This document shows, piece by piece, positions 35,180-47,840 of a stretch of 64,000 bases of DNA. The notes under the pieces were generated by a model. It did no database searches and was not told the DNA's origin. It saw nothing but the letters and a program-made list of their open reading frames with translations. Numbering within the stretch: the first letter of the stretch is position 1; each line of letters begins with the position of its first letter. The DNA is from Halocaridina rubra (Eukaryota; Arthropoda; Malacostraca; Decapoda; Atyidae): contig JAXCGZ010020856.1 in NCBI GenBank assembly GCA_037179515.1, forward strand, positions 85,002 through 149,001, given 5' to 3'. The translations under genes and the position numbers were made by a program.

Positions 35180-38100
35180 TATACCACATGCCCCAATACA
35201 TTATTGGTGTAAATAAACAGCTTTCAACATTTTCCAGTAAATAGATGTATATTTATTAGTGTATGAAATTTGAGACTGCTATCTTTCAGGATACTTTACA
35301 TTTTTGTGTTTGAGTGTGGAGTGCGACACTGGGACTGGCAAAGAAAACTGCCCTCATCAATAAAGGCCCAGGTACAAGAAAACATTAAGACAATGGGAAA
35401 GAAAAAGGTTATGGACAAGGCAGAGATTAGGAAATGATACACAAAGGAAAAGGACAGACTGAGAAAATAGTCAAAGTACTGAGGACCTAGAGATATGGAG
35501 GATTAGGACCTTGGATGACAATAGATCCACTTTTTGAAGGAAGATAATTTATAAGAATTTGGAAAGACAGAGGGAGGAAGAGAGTTCCAGAGTCTGGAGG
35601 TAAATGGGAAGAAGCAGTCGCTTCACCGACCAATCTGCATTCTAAAAATCTTCACACAGTACCTGTGAGACGAGGCTGCTTGGCGAGTGTTATGCAGCCT
35701 CGGCAGTGGGGGAGGGATGCAACTCGCCAACTCATCAGAGCAGCGATGGTAGTAGTAGCGATAGAAAAGAGAAAGAGATGATATCTTATGGCAAAGAGAA
35801 AGAGAATCCAGATTAGAAGTAAGAGAAGGATCATTAATGAGTCTGACTGCCTTAGATTTAACCCTATCTAGGAGGTAAGTATAAGAAGGACCTCATATGT
35901 GTGAGCAGTATTTTAAGCAGGGATGGATAAGACCTTTATAAGCTTTAAGTAACAGTAAAGAAGAAAAGTCAAGACGAAAACAAAACAGAATTCCGAATTT
36001 TTTGGATGCAGATTTAGAAATTTGGATTATGTGATTCCTCCAAGACAAGTTAGAGACTATATGGATTCCTAATATGTTGATAGAATTAAAGAGAGTGAAT
36101 TTCATTAATTTCGACGACAATAGAGATATCAGGAGGAGCATAAGATAAAGAGAGCCAGAAACTGTCTTGGAGGCATTAAATTTTACTAAATTTTGGGTGC
36201 CCCAATCAGATACCCCCTGCAAATCAGAGTTGTGAGTAGAAGAAAGAGTGATACAAGACTAATTACGAGTAGCAGATGAAGGCTGTGAAGATAAGGCAGA
36301 GGAAAAGTGAAGGGTAAAATCGTCACCAAAGGAATGGAGAGAGAAAGATAGGGATTGTAGAAGATCATTGATGAAGAGAAGGCACAGAGTAGGTGAAAGA
36401 ACAGAGCCCTGTGGAACACCACTGGTAACAGGGAAAGGGCTAAATGTTGCACCATCTACAACTGCAGAGATAAAACAGTCAGTAAGAAAACTGGAAACCA
36501 GAGAAGAGAGGAGGTAAAGCCATAGGCAGGGAGTTTGGTGAACACAGCCTTGTGCCACACTCTGGGAAAAGCCTTAGAGATATCATGGCAAAGGATCCCC
36601 GTAGGTCCTCAGCGAAGATGATTATATATAAGTAAGATAGGACAGGAGGTCACCAATTGAGTTTACCTTGTGGAAGCCGTACTGGTGACTGGAGATAAGT
36701 GAGTTAAATCTAAGCATTTCGAGAAGTGACCATTGAGCAAAGTTTCAAAAACATTAGCAATAGAAGAAGTTAGGGCAATAGGTAAGTAGTTTGGAGGAAC
36801 AGAGCAGTCACCCTTCTTAGGAACAGGTTGCACTAGAGCATGTTTCCAAGATGAAGGATAGATACTACTTAACAGAATGAGGTGAAAAAAATGGCAAATC
36901 ATAGGAGTCAATTCATCTGCAAACTCCTTAAGGAACTTTGCACGGATACCATCGGGTCCAGATGCCTTGTTCATCTTTAGTGAGCGAAGAACCTTATGAA
37001 CTTTGTATGATGAAAGGATAAGGGAGGGTATGGGGTTAGAGAGGAGTAAAGATTGATAGAGAGGTGCGCTGGAATCGTTTACAGAAGAGTTGGCAGAAAA
37101 ATGAGAGCCAAAGACAGTGGCTTTGTCAGTGGGAGAGCAAACTATAGAACCATCAGAACGAATGAGGGGGGAAAGCTTGAGTTACAGAAATTTTTGGAGA
37201 GATTTTTGGCAAAGGACCAGAAACATTTGTCAGTGGGAGAGGAGTTAAGGTCATAAATTTCCCTTCTTATAAAGAAAGCCTTGGACCTTCGAATCTGAGC
37301 AGTACAGTGATTCCTAGTTACAATAAAAGCAGAGTGAGTCAAATCAAGAGAGAAGCTTGGTACAACTGGTGTGCATGTTTACTGACCTGAATAGCCATGG
37401 AGCAGGCACGGTCAAACCAAGGTTTAGAGGAAGAAAAAGTTTTCGCAGAGGAGGGAATGTACACCTCCAGTCCCGAGGTTATGATCTCAGAAACTTTTAG
37501 GGCTACCTGATCAGGGTAGTGAGACCAAAGGCAGTAGTCATCCCATGGGAAGTCAAAGAGGAAGTTACACACACAATTCTTCACGTTGGGTACGCTCAAA
37601 GTGTCAGAGGTGGTGCTGAGTAGGAGGGATTGGAGGAGTGGGAGCGAAAATGGAAGAGATTGAGATCACAGAGTGGTCAGAATTACCAAGAGGGGAAAGC
37701 ACTGAATAAGAGTAATTTGAAGGGTCAGAAGTAAGAAATAGGTAACAGTATAGGCTGCATGTTTGTGTCGATCAAGAACACGAATAGAATGTTTGATAAT
37801 TTGCTCCAGATCATGAGTAATGGAGAAAAAAAGGGCCTCACTTCCTCCCACATCAGTGTGAGAAGAATTAAGCCACTCACTGTGGTGTACACTGAAGTTT
37901 TCAATATAGAGAATTTCGGCATGCGGGCAAGAATTTAGCAAAGAGACTCATGGCAAGAGGACAGATATTCAATGAAAGACACAAAGTCAGTGGAGTTTGG
38001 AGAACAGTAGCAGAAGCAAAGGAATATAGTGGTAGTGGAGAGATAGATTTTTAGCCAGAAAACATCAAAATTAGAATGTTAGAATAGTGATAAGTGAAAG

Positions 38101-38535
38101 AAGTAGATCAATTAGGAGGTGAAAGGTTAAGGGCAGAACCATTACTACCACCAGGCATGTCTACCCTCAAGCCAGTAGTGGAGTCAACAAGATCCCCAGA
38201 GACCTTAGCACCCCTCTATGCCGGGTACTGGGGGCCAAAAGCTGTGGACTTTCCATAAATATAATAAATATGAGAAAAAAAAAAAAAAGAGGGTAAAAAG
38301 AAACAGATGTGGGGAGTGTTGTGACTTGTCAAATGTAATTGGATAGCAAGAGATGTGTAACGAATACGCCAGAATATTCGGTGTAGATGTAGGCATAAGT
38401 AAAGAACTATCCTGAAGGAAGACTAAACCCGGAGCTGTCTGGACCAGTCCTAGTTGAATCGGTAATACCTTCAGTCGTAGTATTTCAACGGGCAGCTGGT
38501 GCCATGGCCAACCTACTAAACTGTACTTATTAGGC
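35180..38535 (-). mobile_element. LINE family D copy (Jockey-like), nearly full-length but degraded
   Basis: In a Vang intron, same strand as the gene. The leader at about 38,530-38,340 matches that of the copy at 1.5-1.8 kb. Endonuclease and reverse transcriptase pieces follow, and the 3' end at 35,180-35,790 matches 41,575-42,190. Frames are broken in at least eight places. No flanking duplication could be assigned. Confidence 0.75.
35893..37980 (-). pseudogene. ORF2 remnant of LINE D
   Basis: On the minus strand: endonuclease remnants (37,980-37,660), a linker with PWFDRACSMAIQVSKHAH (37,440-37,380) and CFWSFAKNLSKNF (37,225), then reverse transcriptase with NKASGPDGIRAKFLKEFADE (36,970), QPVPKKGDCSVPPNYLPIAL (36,820), VTSGVPQGSVLSPTLCLLFI (36,430) and SFGDDFTLHFSS (36,320), and the C-terminal ILGIHIVSNLSWRNHI. 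The catalytic box reads FGDD rather than the common FADD or YADD. Stops and shifts throughout. Confidence 0.8.
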
Positions 38536-38539
38536 ATGG

Positions 38540-41459
38540 GGTCTAATTTTTTGAAAATTTAATCCATATGTACATTCTATACTTGATCAAGCAATACCTC
38601 CCAGCTGAAATTTTAAAATGACACATGTATTTTTGGCACTGGTCGTTGTACTTAAATGATTTCAACTCCAACTCCTAACGGCTCAATGGATGTCAATCTA
38701 AAAGCAATACTTTATAAATACATGAAAAATAAAATTTAATTTTTGGAGTGTGTAGCCTTCTTCCTCTTTGGATTGCAGTCACCCTCATGATCCATGTGGG
38801 AGAAGGTAATATGCATGATAAAAAATAATTAGAAACTAGAACAAAAGTGAGCTTCGATCCATATATAAAAAATTATATCTACTTAGGTCTTTATATCTCA
38901 AAATTAATAAGGGTGGGGGCTGCAAAAGTTTCCCCTCTCAATATGATATATCTCAAATTGGTGAAAAATTAGCTTTTACATTGAAATTTTTTTTCAAATC
39001 TCAGCTTAATACTACAGTATTCGCATTGTACTAACAAATTGCAACGAATATATTTACAAACTTGAAACGCAAGTCAATTATTGATAACATATCGACAATA
39101 TGCATACAATGCAGTTGACAACTTTGAATGGTTACTGAGCTCTGATGATGTTAATATAAAAGAAAAAAATTATCTAACTTTTTTTGCATTTTGCACCTCT
39201 GCTCTAAGATGTCATATATATCCATATGTAATAATATCAACAAACATGTGATACGATATGTACATTTCTTCAGTATTCAAAACTTTAAGACTGAGCGTGG
39301 GAAGGTTATCTTACTTTAACGATTATTCTTATTTAATGTAAATTTCATAAAATCACTTTAATAGAAGTCGAGTGAATAGAAGGAAGGGCGGGCCTTTTTT
39401 TTTTAAACAGAAGCTTGACATAGCAAATGAAGCAGTGAGCAATATGTGTGCTTGTCTGTTGCAAGCAGTCATCTGATGCTGAGAAGGAAATAAAGTTTTC
39501 TGTCACAATGGTGGAGCTTTGGAAGTGAATTCTTATCATGATGCATGTAGCCCCACCTTCAACTTAACATATTTTATCTTGATCTTTATTGTTAAGAAGT
39601 ATAGTAAAATGGGTTCTAAGTACCTGACCAAATTAGTTCATTTCTATAATTCTATGAAGTCAAACATATTATCTCTATCATTTGAAATACTGTATCCCAA
39701 AGTATATCAATAACCATGGTGCACAACTCAAGCTACATTCCACAGTATGTGACGAGGTCTCCAAGTTTCGTCCGCAGTGAACAGACAATAACTTGACTAC
39801 GTGCCGAGTTTATCGGAAGAGTGTCACACTCTGCTGTCACACTTTCATCACTACTGGACTGAGGGCCCTTATGCTGATTCTGCTGCTCAAGACTTCAACT
39901 AGAAGAGGGTGGATTCCCCCATACTATGTAAATACTTTCGAAGTATCCCACCCATCAGCCAAAACAATTAGGTGAAAGGTATATGTCCTAGGCTGACAGC
40001 TACTAGGAGCCATAGATGAGAGTTGGATTCTAATATGTTTGCTGTTTATCATATTAAATACAACCAGCGTAAAGTTGTATTTCCTGAACCACTACGCACT
40101 AATAATTGAAAAACTAATCTCCATACTGTACTTGATCAAGTCTGTATCGTGCACCTATTACCTGCCTTTTCACAGAGACCCATTCTCTACTACTTTTTAA
40201 ATTAACTTTTGTAATAGAATACATAAGCATCATATTCCTATCAGCGAGTGATATTATAAGAATTGTACAACAGACAGCAATGGTAACACTGAGATTGATT
40301 GAAAGAACCTCTCCATGCGAGGATGCACTATGCTCTCACAAACTTTTTTATAAATATTCCATGACGGTTGTGGGCAGAAGTACAGTAATGCATTGCATAA
40401 CTCTTTGTGGCCGAGATTTGTTCATATATACAACCTCAACCAGACAATAAATAAAATATATTAACTGCTCATAACACCGTAAAAGATGCACACAAACGTT
40501 ACTACAACTGCACATCCACTCCGTAAAAGACACGCACAAACGCTACTACAACTGTACATCAAAGCCTAGATGGCAAGAATGTCAACACAGGGCTGTGCTT
40601 TCGCAATTCATTTGAACATCCTGTGAAGGATTTAAAGGCAAAAGTTGCACATGATGAACAAATACTGTCTTAAAAGTGCTTGCTGATGTTGGTATCAAGA
40701 GAAATCTGTGCTAACCAGCACTCCAGAGGCACTCAACCCTTCACGCTGATACATGAAGACAACAAATTTAAAGGCTTTAACATAAAACTTGCAAAATAAT
40801 AAAAATGTAAATGCATGAAACATAAAAATCTAAAATTACTCATAGAGTTTGAGTTTTCACTTCGATGTATGAAAAGGTGCAATTTTATTTGAGGTAGGCT
40901 TAAGAGGTTTTAAAGCACTCAAAAAAAATTAAAAGTAAAATAAATGATTTATACAGTGTATCTTTTCTATTACCTTTATAAGATTCGCATAAGTTAAGGG
41001 TAAAAAAGAAATAAATATACAATAGGAGTCACTTGCTATGTGAGTGAATTCCATTTACTACTGCTTTCTGGCTGACTAGCTTCTGGGTATGAAGCAACCC
41101 AACCACAGACATGCACATTAAAATTGTAGGAAAATTGCCCTGAAAAGCTGACAAATGATGGGTAGTTTTAACAGTTAATAGTGGTCTTAAACATCTAGTG
41201 AGTATTTGTACCAAAGAGGAATATATTCTATAGCTAGAGAGACTGTGGAAGCTGCACTTGTTTGCTATTAATAAACTTACGATTAGAAATAAGACACACT
41301 AAACAAAGCCCATTATATATTTTAATGAGAAATCCAGCAACTCCCTTTGACAAGCCATATCTTTCAACTAGTAACGTAAGTGGCACTGTGATAAATGATG
41401 TAGAAATAACTGAATATGCAACAATTCACATTTAATATTATTATCTGTGAAAATAGAGA
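38540..41459. other. Vang intron, mostly unidentified
   Basis: AT-rich sequence with no coding frame that I recognise. A unit of about 44 bp with CCGTAAAAGA..GCACAAACG is duplicated at 40,477-40,560. The rest may be old, unrecognisable repeats. Confidence 0.5.
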
Positions 41460-42190
41460 AGAATTCATTTTTTTAATGAGTTTGACACTGGGACAGTTAA
41501 GAATATTACCCTCATCAGGCCCAGGCACGAATAAAACATTAAGGAAAAGAAAAAATATAAAGTTAAACACAAGATAAAAATATACCACCTGCCCCTATAC
41601 ATTATTGGTGTAAATAAACAGCTTTCCACATTTTTGGGTAAATAGATATACAGTACATTAGTTAGTGCATGAAATTGCAGACTGCAATTTTTCAGGATCA
41701 TTTAGGTTTTTATTTGAGTGTGACACCAGGACAGGCAAAAAAAACTGTCCTCATCAATAAAGGCCCGGGCACAAGAAAAGATTAAGACGGAAAAGAAAAA
41801 GGTTATGGAAAGGCAGATATGAGGAAATTATACACAAAGGAAAAGGACAGACTGAAAGAATAGTCAAAGTACTGAAGACCCAGAGATATGGAAGCACTAG
41901 GCCTTGAGATGACGATAGGTCTGTTTTTTGAAGGAAAACAAGTTATAAGAATTAGGAAAGACAGAAGGAGGAAGAGAGTTCCGGTCTGGAGGCGGAGGGG
42001 AAGAAGCAGTCACTGCACCGACTAATACGCAAGCTACAAATCTCTACACAGTACTTGTGAGATGAGGTCGCTTGGCGAGTGTAACGCAGCCTCGGCAGTG
42101 GAGGAGAGATGGAACTCACTAACTCATCAAAGCAGCAATGGAAGTAGTAGCGATAGAAAAGAGAAAGGGATGATACCCTACGGCGGCTGA
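41460..42190 (-). mobile_element. LINE family D 3' end, second copy
   Basis: Base-for-base similar to 35,180-35,790 (for example ACACAAAGGAAAAGGACAGA and GCAGCCTCGGCAGTGG in both), 6.4 kb away in the same orientation. An additional partial copy of the tail (GGGACAG..CCTCATCAGGCCCAGG) lies at 41,480-41,540. It is 5' truncated and ends soon after 42,190. Confidence 0.8.
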
Positions 42191-42823
42191 GGTGGATAAT
42201 CCAGTTAGTATTAAGTGTTGGGTTCTCTATAGTCTTAATACATTTCTAAAACCAATAAATAAAAAAAGAAAACAGTTTTACAATAACAAGTTATTAATTT
42301 AAATTAAAACAAATTTGCTAAATGAGCATAAAAGTTTTTAAAATAAATTAAAGACGGAATTACAGTACAGTAATTCAATCTTGTAAGTGTCTCTGTACAG
42401 AATATAAAAAAAAGAAAAAGGTTAAAAATAAAAATTAATCTGATTTCGATATCATGACTAATAAAAAGTTATGAAACTGCAAATATGAAAATTATTGCAT
42501 AATGAAATATAAAAAAGCTTAAAAATCATAAATTGTGTTTTAATAATATTACCGGCCCAAATTTCAGCAAAAACCTGTAATAGAACTCATCCCAAGACAC
42601 AAGTTAGCACAAAAGATAATATAATGTCAAGAGTCTACCAGAAAAAATATGTTGCTACATTAGAACGTTCAATTATTCATTAATTGTATATTAAACAATA
42701 ATCAATATGATATAATTGGCTTGTAAAAAAAATTATATGCAGGGGAACACAGAGGAAGTATTCTTGCCCCTCTCTCTCAGTAATAATGTATGCAGGAGGC
42801 ACTTAAAAAAGTAATGAACATAC
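42191..42823. other. Vang intron, no feature recognised
   Basis: AT-rich with A-runs. No repeat family recognised. Confidence 0.5.
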
Positions 42824-43001
42824 CTCAACATTTTCCTCATTGCCATCGACATCATAGTATTTGAAAGAAGAATTTCCTGAATGCTTTTTCTTCGATGGCA
42901 CACGGTCAAGGTAGGGGTTGTATATGGTAAAATCTTGATAATACTTCTCCAAAACCCAAGCGGCAGCTCTCTGTATACTCAACTGACCTATGTTATACCA
43001 T
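42824..43001 (-). CDS. Vang: Vang exon, start of the cytoplasmic C-terminal domain
   Basis: Acceptor CTTTTGTAG, donor GAG|GTATGT, 178 bp: one base that completes an Arg codon, then 59 codons. It encodes WYNIGQLSIQRAAAWVLEKY, YQDFTIYNPYLDRVPSKKKH and SGNSSFKYYDVDGNEENVE. The first half fits the family motif Y-N-x-G-x-LSIQR closely; the second half is the variable region before the basic segment. Confidence 0.95.
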
Positions 43002-43775
43002 CTACAAAAGAAGAGAAGGAGATAACTGCAATGATGAAATATAAAAATATTTACAATATGACAAAATATTTACGAAATCTTACAGTAATGTAATATGATA
43101 CACAAATACCATCGTGGAAATTACACAATACCAGACTTTCATTTTTTAAGATAATAATGGGCAAAGATTACATAATAATAATAATATATACATATACATA
43201 TACACATGCTTCATTCCCTTGTAAGGCGGGTGGTTTAGCCAAGTAACGCACACTCGCCACAATCACACATACCACAACCACTCCTCTTAGCTCCTTGGGG
43301 ATAAAGGGTTGCCATGTCTCCCCTCCTTCCACCCTGCTTGGGTCACCCACAAGGTAGCCGGGCAGCCGCAGCTGGTTTACCCCTACTGCTTCATCACATG
43401 GCAACTCCCCTCAAACCCGTCCATCATAGTTCACTTAGCTGGCAGGTGCGAGAAATCCCTTTGACCCGCGTCATCTACACATAATCTTCCTCCACTCATT
43501 CCTATCTTTTGCGCGCACTCCTCTCTGTTTCACTGACATTCCACGTGCATTCCATGCCCTTTTCACGCCATCCATCTATCTCATTTTAGATCACTGCTGC
43601 ACGCCACACTCTCTTCGTTATTCGTTCACCCATCCTTTCCATGTATCCAAACCAACTCAACACACTGATCTAACCTATCCGACAGCTTCATTCCAACATC
43701 AATTCTCTGCCTGACATTCTCATTTCTTACTCTATCTATTCTAGATACACCAATCATACTTCTCAAACACCTCAT

Positions 43776-44462
43776 CTATATTATATTCAACTTGTTCTTT
43801 TCATCCTCTCTTGCATTCAAAGTCTCTGCTTCATACAATGCTGTCAGCCCAATCACACCTTCATATATCCTTCTCTTTGCATTTATTTCCAAATATCTTT
43901 TTCTGATTTCACTTTTGAACCCACCTAGACATTTATTTGCTTCTTTCACTCTGTGATTTAGCTCTACATCCACACGTCCACTCCTTGGTACATGCGAAAC
44001 CCATATACTTAAAACTCTCAACTTCTTCAACCAACTCCCCGTTCACTTCTACATTCAATCTGCCAACATAAACACTCATCGTGCATCTCATGACTTTACT
44101 TTTACTAATATTCACCAGCAACTTCCTTCTTCCACACACGCTAACAAACTTAGTTACCAAATTATTCAATTCATTCTCAGCATCAGCCACCAGCACAGTA
44201 TCATCTGCAAAGAGCAACTGATTTAATTTCCACAACCTTCCATCTTCACCCACTAGTTCCAAGCCTCTGTCTAATACTCTTTCATATACTTTTCTTACCA
44301 ATCCATCAATACACACATTAAACAACTATGGCAACATTACACGACCATGACGTGACCCTACATTCACCTTAAACCATACCATTTCCAACTCTCACACATG
44401 CTCTACTCTTCATGTAAAAACTCTTCATTGCATTCAGCAAAATTCCACTTATTCCATACAGT
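43776..44462 (-). pseudogene. LINE A reverse transcriptase, C-terminal block
   Basis: Reads GILLNAMKSFYMKSRACVRV near 44,440, FNVCIDGLVRKVYE near 44,320, NQLLFADDTVLVADAENEL with an intact catalytic FADD near 44,200, RRKLLVNISKSKVMR near 44,120, and EEVESFKYMG near 44,030. The frame changes at about 44,340 and again near 44,000. Confidence 0.8.
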
Positions 44463-44841
44463 CACAACACAATCAAATCAAAATCAAATCAAAACATTTA
44501 TTTCCATTTTGTACAATGGTTATTCAACATTAATAGTAACTTATAAGTAGACATGTAATTAAACTAATAAATAAGAGGGTTAGACATATAGTTAAATTAA
44601 ATGTAGCTTTCATAGAAAATAATAATGCTGTAATAAAAATGTTAACAATAATGTTAATAATAAAGTAGTAAGTATGCCACTAGATACACGATCGTTATTA
44701 TCGGCATCATTTCCATATTTGTTTCCTTACAATGAGAATAATTAGTTCTTAATGAGCAGCAACTACTTGTCCAAAAGAAAACTATATAGTTTGCCTTTGA
44801 AAGCTGTGAAGGAGGATGCATTTTTAAGATGCTCTGGAATA

Positions 44842-45414
44842 TTATTCCAGTGTTGGCCCTTTGATAGTGATCATCTTTGAACCTGCTTCTGTGTTTGTTC
44901 TGTGAATAAAGAGCTCACTGCTCTGTGTTGTGTTGGTTCCCCTTATATCCCTGACTGTTTTTAAATCAAATAGCCAGCTAGGATAATGATGGTCCAAAAT
45001 TTTGAATACAAAAACATAAATAGCATAAGCGACCTTATTTTCTGCCCGCAGCCACCCAAGTTTATTGAGAGCTGGTGTGATGTGGTCATATTTTCTTATT
45101 CCTCCCAGGGCAACTCGAGCTGCAAAATTAATAAGTTTCTGTATTTTGTTTATCTGAGTCTTAGTGGTAGCTCCCCAAACAGTTGTGCAGTAATTAATGT
45201 GACTTAGGGCTAGAGATTCAACAACAGTTATTCGAGTGGTAGTCTCAAAATTGTCTTTTATACGTGATAAGTACATTAATGTTCCTGTAACCTTTTTGCA
45301 TACTTTATCTATGTGGGAATCAAACAACATGTGGTTATCAAAGTGAATTCCTAGGTTTTTGACTGTTTTGCTAGGTGTGATAATATTGTCGCAAAAATTA
45401 ATTGTTGTTAACAA
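44842..45414 (-). pseudogene. LINE C 3' block, repeat copy 1
   Basis: Carries the C-terminal 187 residues of the family C protein behind three junction-derived residues (MLT). Identical in nearly all positions to copy 2. It has no reverse transcriptase catalytic core of its own, so it is a partial duplicate. Confidence 0.85.
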
Positions 45415-45607
45415 TAATGTTAATAATAAAGTAGTAAGTATGCCACTAGATACAGGATCGTTATTATCGGCATCATTTCCATATTTGTTTCCTTACAATG
45501 AGAATAATTAGTTCTTAATGAGCAGCAACTATTTGTCCAAAAGAAAACTATATAGTTTGCCTTTGAAAGCTGTGAAGGAGGATGCATTTTTAAGATGCTC
45601 TGGAATA

Positions 45608-46180
45608 TTATTCCAGTGTTGGCCCTTTGATAGTGATCATCTTTGAACCTGCTTCTGTGTTTGTTCTGTGAATAAAGAGCTCACTGCTCTGTGTTGTGTT
45701 GGTTCCCCTTATATCCCTGACTGTTTTTAAATCAAATAGCCAGCTAGGATAATGATGGTCCAAAATTTTGAATACAAAAACATAAATAGCATAAGCGACC
45801 TTATTTTCTGCCCGCAGCCACCCAAGTTTATTGAGAGCTGGTGTGATGTGGTCATATTTTCTTATTCCTCCCAGGGCAACTCGAGCTGCAAAATTAATAA
45901 GTTTCTGTATTCTGTTTATCTGAGTCTTAGTGGTAGCTCCCCAAACAGTTGTGCAGTAATTAATGTGACTAAGGGCTAGAGATTCAACAACAGTTATTCG
46001 AGTGGTAGTCTCAAAATTGTCTTTTATACGTGATAAGTACATTAATGTTCCTGTAACCTTTTTGCATACTTTATCTATGTGGGAATCAAACAACATGTGG
46101 TTATCAAAGTGAATTCCTAGGTTTTTGACTGTTTTGCTAGGTGTGATAATATTGTTGCAAAAATTAATTGTTGTTAACAA
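45608..46180 (-). pseudogene. LINE C 3' block, repeat copy 2
   Basis: Same content and same junction as copy 1, 766 bp upstream. A few substitutions separate them, for example INKIQK in copy 1 and INRIQK in copies 2 and 3. Confidence 0.85.
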
Positions 46181-46373
46181 TAATGTTAATAATAAAGTAG
46201 TAAGTATGCCACTAGATACAGGATCGTTATTATCGGCATCATTTCCATATTTGTTTCCTTACAATGAGAATAATTAGTTCTTAATGAGCAGCAACTATTT
46301 GTCCAAAAGAAAACTATATAGTTTGCCTTTGAAAGCTGTGAAGGAGGATGCATTTTTAAGATGCTCTGGAATA

Positions 46374-47603
46374 TTATTCCAGTGTTGGCCCTTTGATAGT
46401 GATCATCTTTGAACCTGCTTCTGTGTTTGTTCTGTGAATAAAGAGCTCACTGCTCTGTGTTGTGTTGGTTCCCCTTATATCCCTGACTGTTTTTAAATCA
46501 AATAGCCAGCTAGGATAATGATGGTCCAAAATTTTGAATACAAAAACATAAATAGCATAAGCGACCTTATTTTCTGCCCGCAGCCACCCAAGTTTATTGA
46601 GAGCTGGTGTGATGTGGTCATATTTTCTTATTCCTCCCAGGGCAACTCGAGCTGCAAAATTAATAAGTTTCTGTATTCTGTTTATCTGAGTCTTACTGGT
46701 AGCTCCCCAAACAGTTGTGCAGTAATTAATGTGACTAAGGGCTAGAGATTCAACAACAGTTATTCGAGTGGTAGTCTCAAAATTGTCTTTTATACGTGAT
46801 AAGTACATTAATGTTCCTGTAACCTTTTTGCATACTTTATCTATGTGGGAATCAAACAACATGTGGTTATCAAAGTGAATTCCTAGGTTTTTGACTGTTT
46901 TGCTAGGTGTGATAATATTGTCGCAAAAATTAATTGTTGTGTTTTCTGGAATTTGTGCTATGTGGAACCTTGAACCAATAAATATGCACCGTGTTTTACT
47001 TTCGTTAATTAACAGCCCAATTTCTTGAAAATAGGTTTTAATTTTTGACAGAGTGTTTTCTGCTCTTAAAGTTAGCTCTGGGAGATTATTAATATCACCA
47101 CTAAGGAGTAGTTGAGTGTCATCTGCATATTGTACGACTAGAAAGTCAGAAATGAAAGAAGATAGATCATTTACGTAAATGGAGAAGAGGATAGGACCAA
47201 GTACTGATCCCTGTGGAACACCAAATGATACATTTTTTGGCACAGAGATAATGTTGTTAAGACGTATGGACTGTTTACGATTAGATAGATACTCGCTAAA
47301 CCAGCTTGGATCAATATTTAAGTTAATACATTTACTTAAAAGAATTTCATGGTTTACACTGTCGAAGGCTTTTGATAAGTCTAATAAAATTAGCAAAGAT
47401 ATTTTTTTCATATCTATATTATTATATATACTATTCGTAACTTTAAGCAGTGCAGTTTCTGTCGAGAGTTTTGGTCTGAAACCATGTTGGCTAATCGTTA
47501 GTAGTCTATTTGCTTCTAAATATGACATAAGTTGGCATGCAACAATTTTTTCTAATATTTTAGAGAAAATGGGTAGCAGGAAAATGGGACGATAGTTTGT
47601 CAC
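46374..47603 (-). CDS. LINE C reverse transcriptase, open but 5' truncated
   Basis: A 409-residue open frame. It starts TNYRPIFLLPIFSKILEKIV, then QHGFRPKLSTETALLKVTNS, LLDLSKAFDSVNHEILLSKC, NVSFGVPQGSVLGPILFSIY and VVQYADDTQLLLSGD with the catalytic YADD, and a C-terminal domain ending GSKMITIKGPTLE. The reverse transcriptase copies LINE RNA at the nicked target. The protein lacks the endonuclease and the first part of the polymerase because the insertion is 5' truncated, so it cannot act alone. No stops or shifts occur within what is present, so the insertion is recent. Confidence 0.85.
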   Translation of the reverse strand: MTNYRPIFLLPIFSKILEKIVACQLMSYLEANRLLTISQHGFRPKLSTETALLKVTNSIYNNIDMKKISLLILLDLSKAFDSVNHEILLSKCINLNIDPSWFSEYLSNRKQSIRLNNIISVPKNVSFGVPQGSVLGPILFSIYVNDLSSFISDFLVVQYADDTQLLLSGDINNLPELTLRAENTLSKIKTYFQEIGLLINESKTRCIFIGSRFHIAQIPENTTINFCDNIITPSKTVKNLGIHFDNHMLFDSHIDKVCKKVTGTLMYLSRIKDNFETTTRITVVESLALSHINYCTTVWGATSKTQINRIQKLINFAARVALGGIRKYDHITPALNKLGWLRAENKVAYAIYVFVFKILDHHYPSWLFDLKTVRDIRGTNTTQSSELFIHRTNTEAGSKMITIKGPTLE

Positions 47604-47653
47604 ATCTTCTCTGTCCCCCTTTTTATGCAGAGGTATTACATGTGATATTTTTT

Positions 47654-47840
47654 AAGTCTATAAAAGCCCAAAAGTGTCCCTACCTTTCTCCAAGAACTTA
47701 CACACCTGTCTTACCACAAACACCTGATCCACACATCCTCTTCCTCTCCAGAACCCACACTGTACTTCCCCAATCATTCTCTCAGTACCTTTCCTAATTT
47801 TCTCAATTAACACTCTTCATTGTATCTTACCATCTACACT
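47654..47840 (-). pseudogene. LINE A reverse transcriptase, middle block
   Basis: Reads MIGEVQCGFWRGRGCVDQVF and VVRQVCKFLEKGRDT on the minus strand, where the family has GEEQCGFR..GRGCVDQ. It stands between the insertions of LINE C and LINE B, as expected for one element cut twice. Confidence 0.75.

Larger units (their letters stand above)
44463..47653 (-). mobile_element. LINE family C copy with tandemly triplicated 3' part
   Basis: Minus strand, 5' truncated within the reverse transcriptase. The 3' terminus at 44,463-44,520 has GGAAATAAATG and TTTGATTTGA repeats, as in the other family C copy at 18.1 kb. A 766-bp block that includes the end of the coding region and about 190 bp of 3' UTR is present three times (frames start at 44,842, 45,608 and 46,374). 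The copies differ by only a few bases. The complete 409-residue frame lies in the last, upstream copy. Confidence 0.9.

Noticed and set aside
39345..39539. Possible mariner-like protein fragment
   Set aside because: The frame is short and no motif beyond composition supports it.
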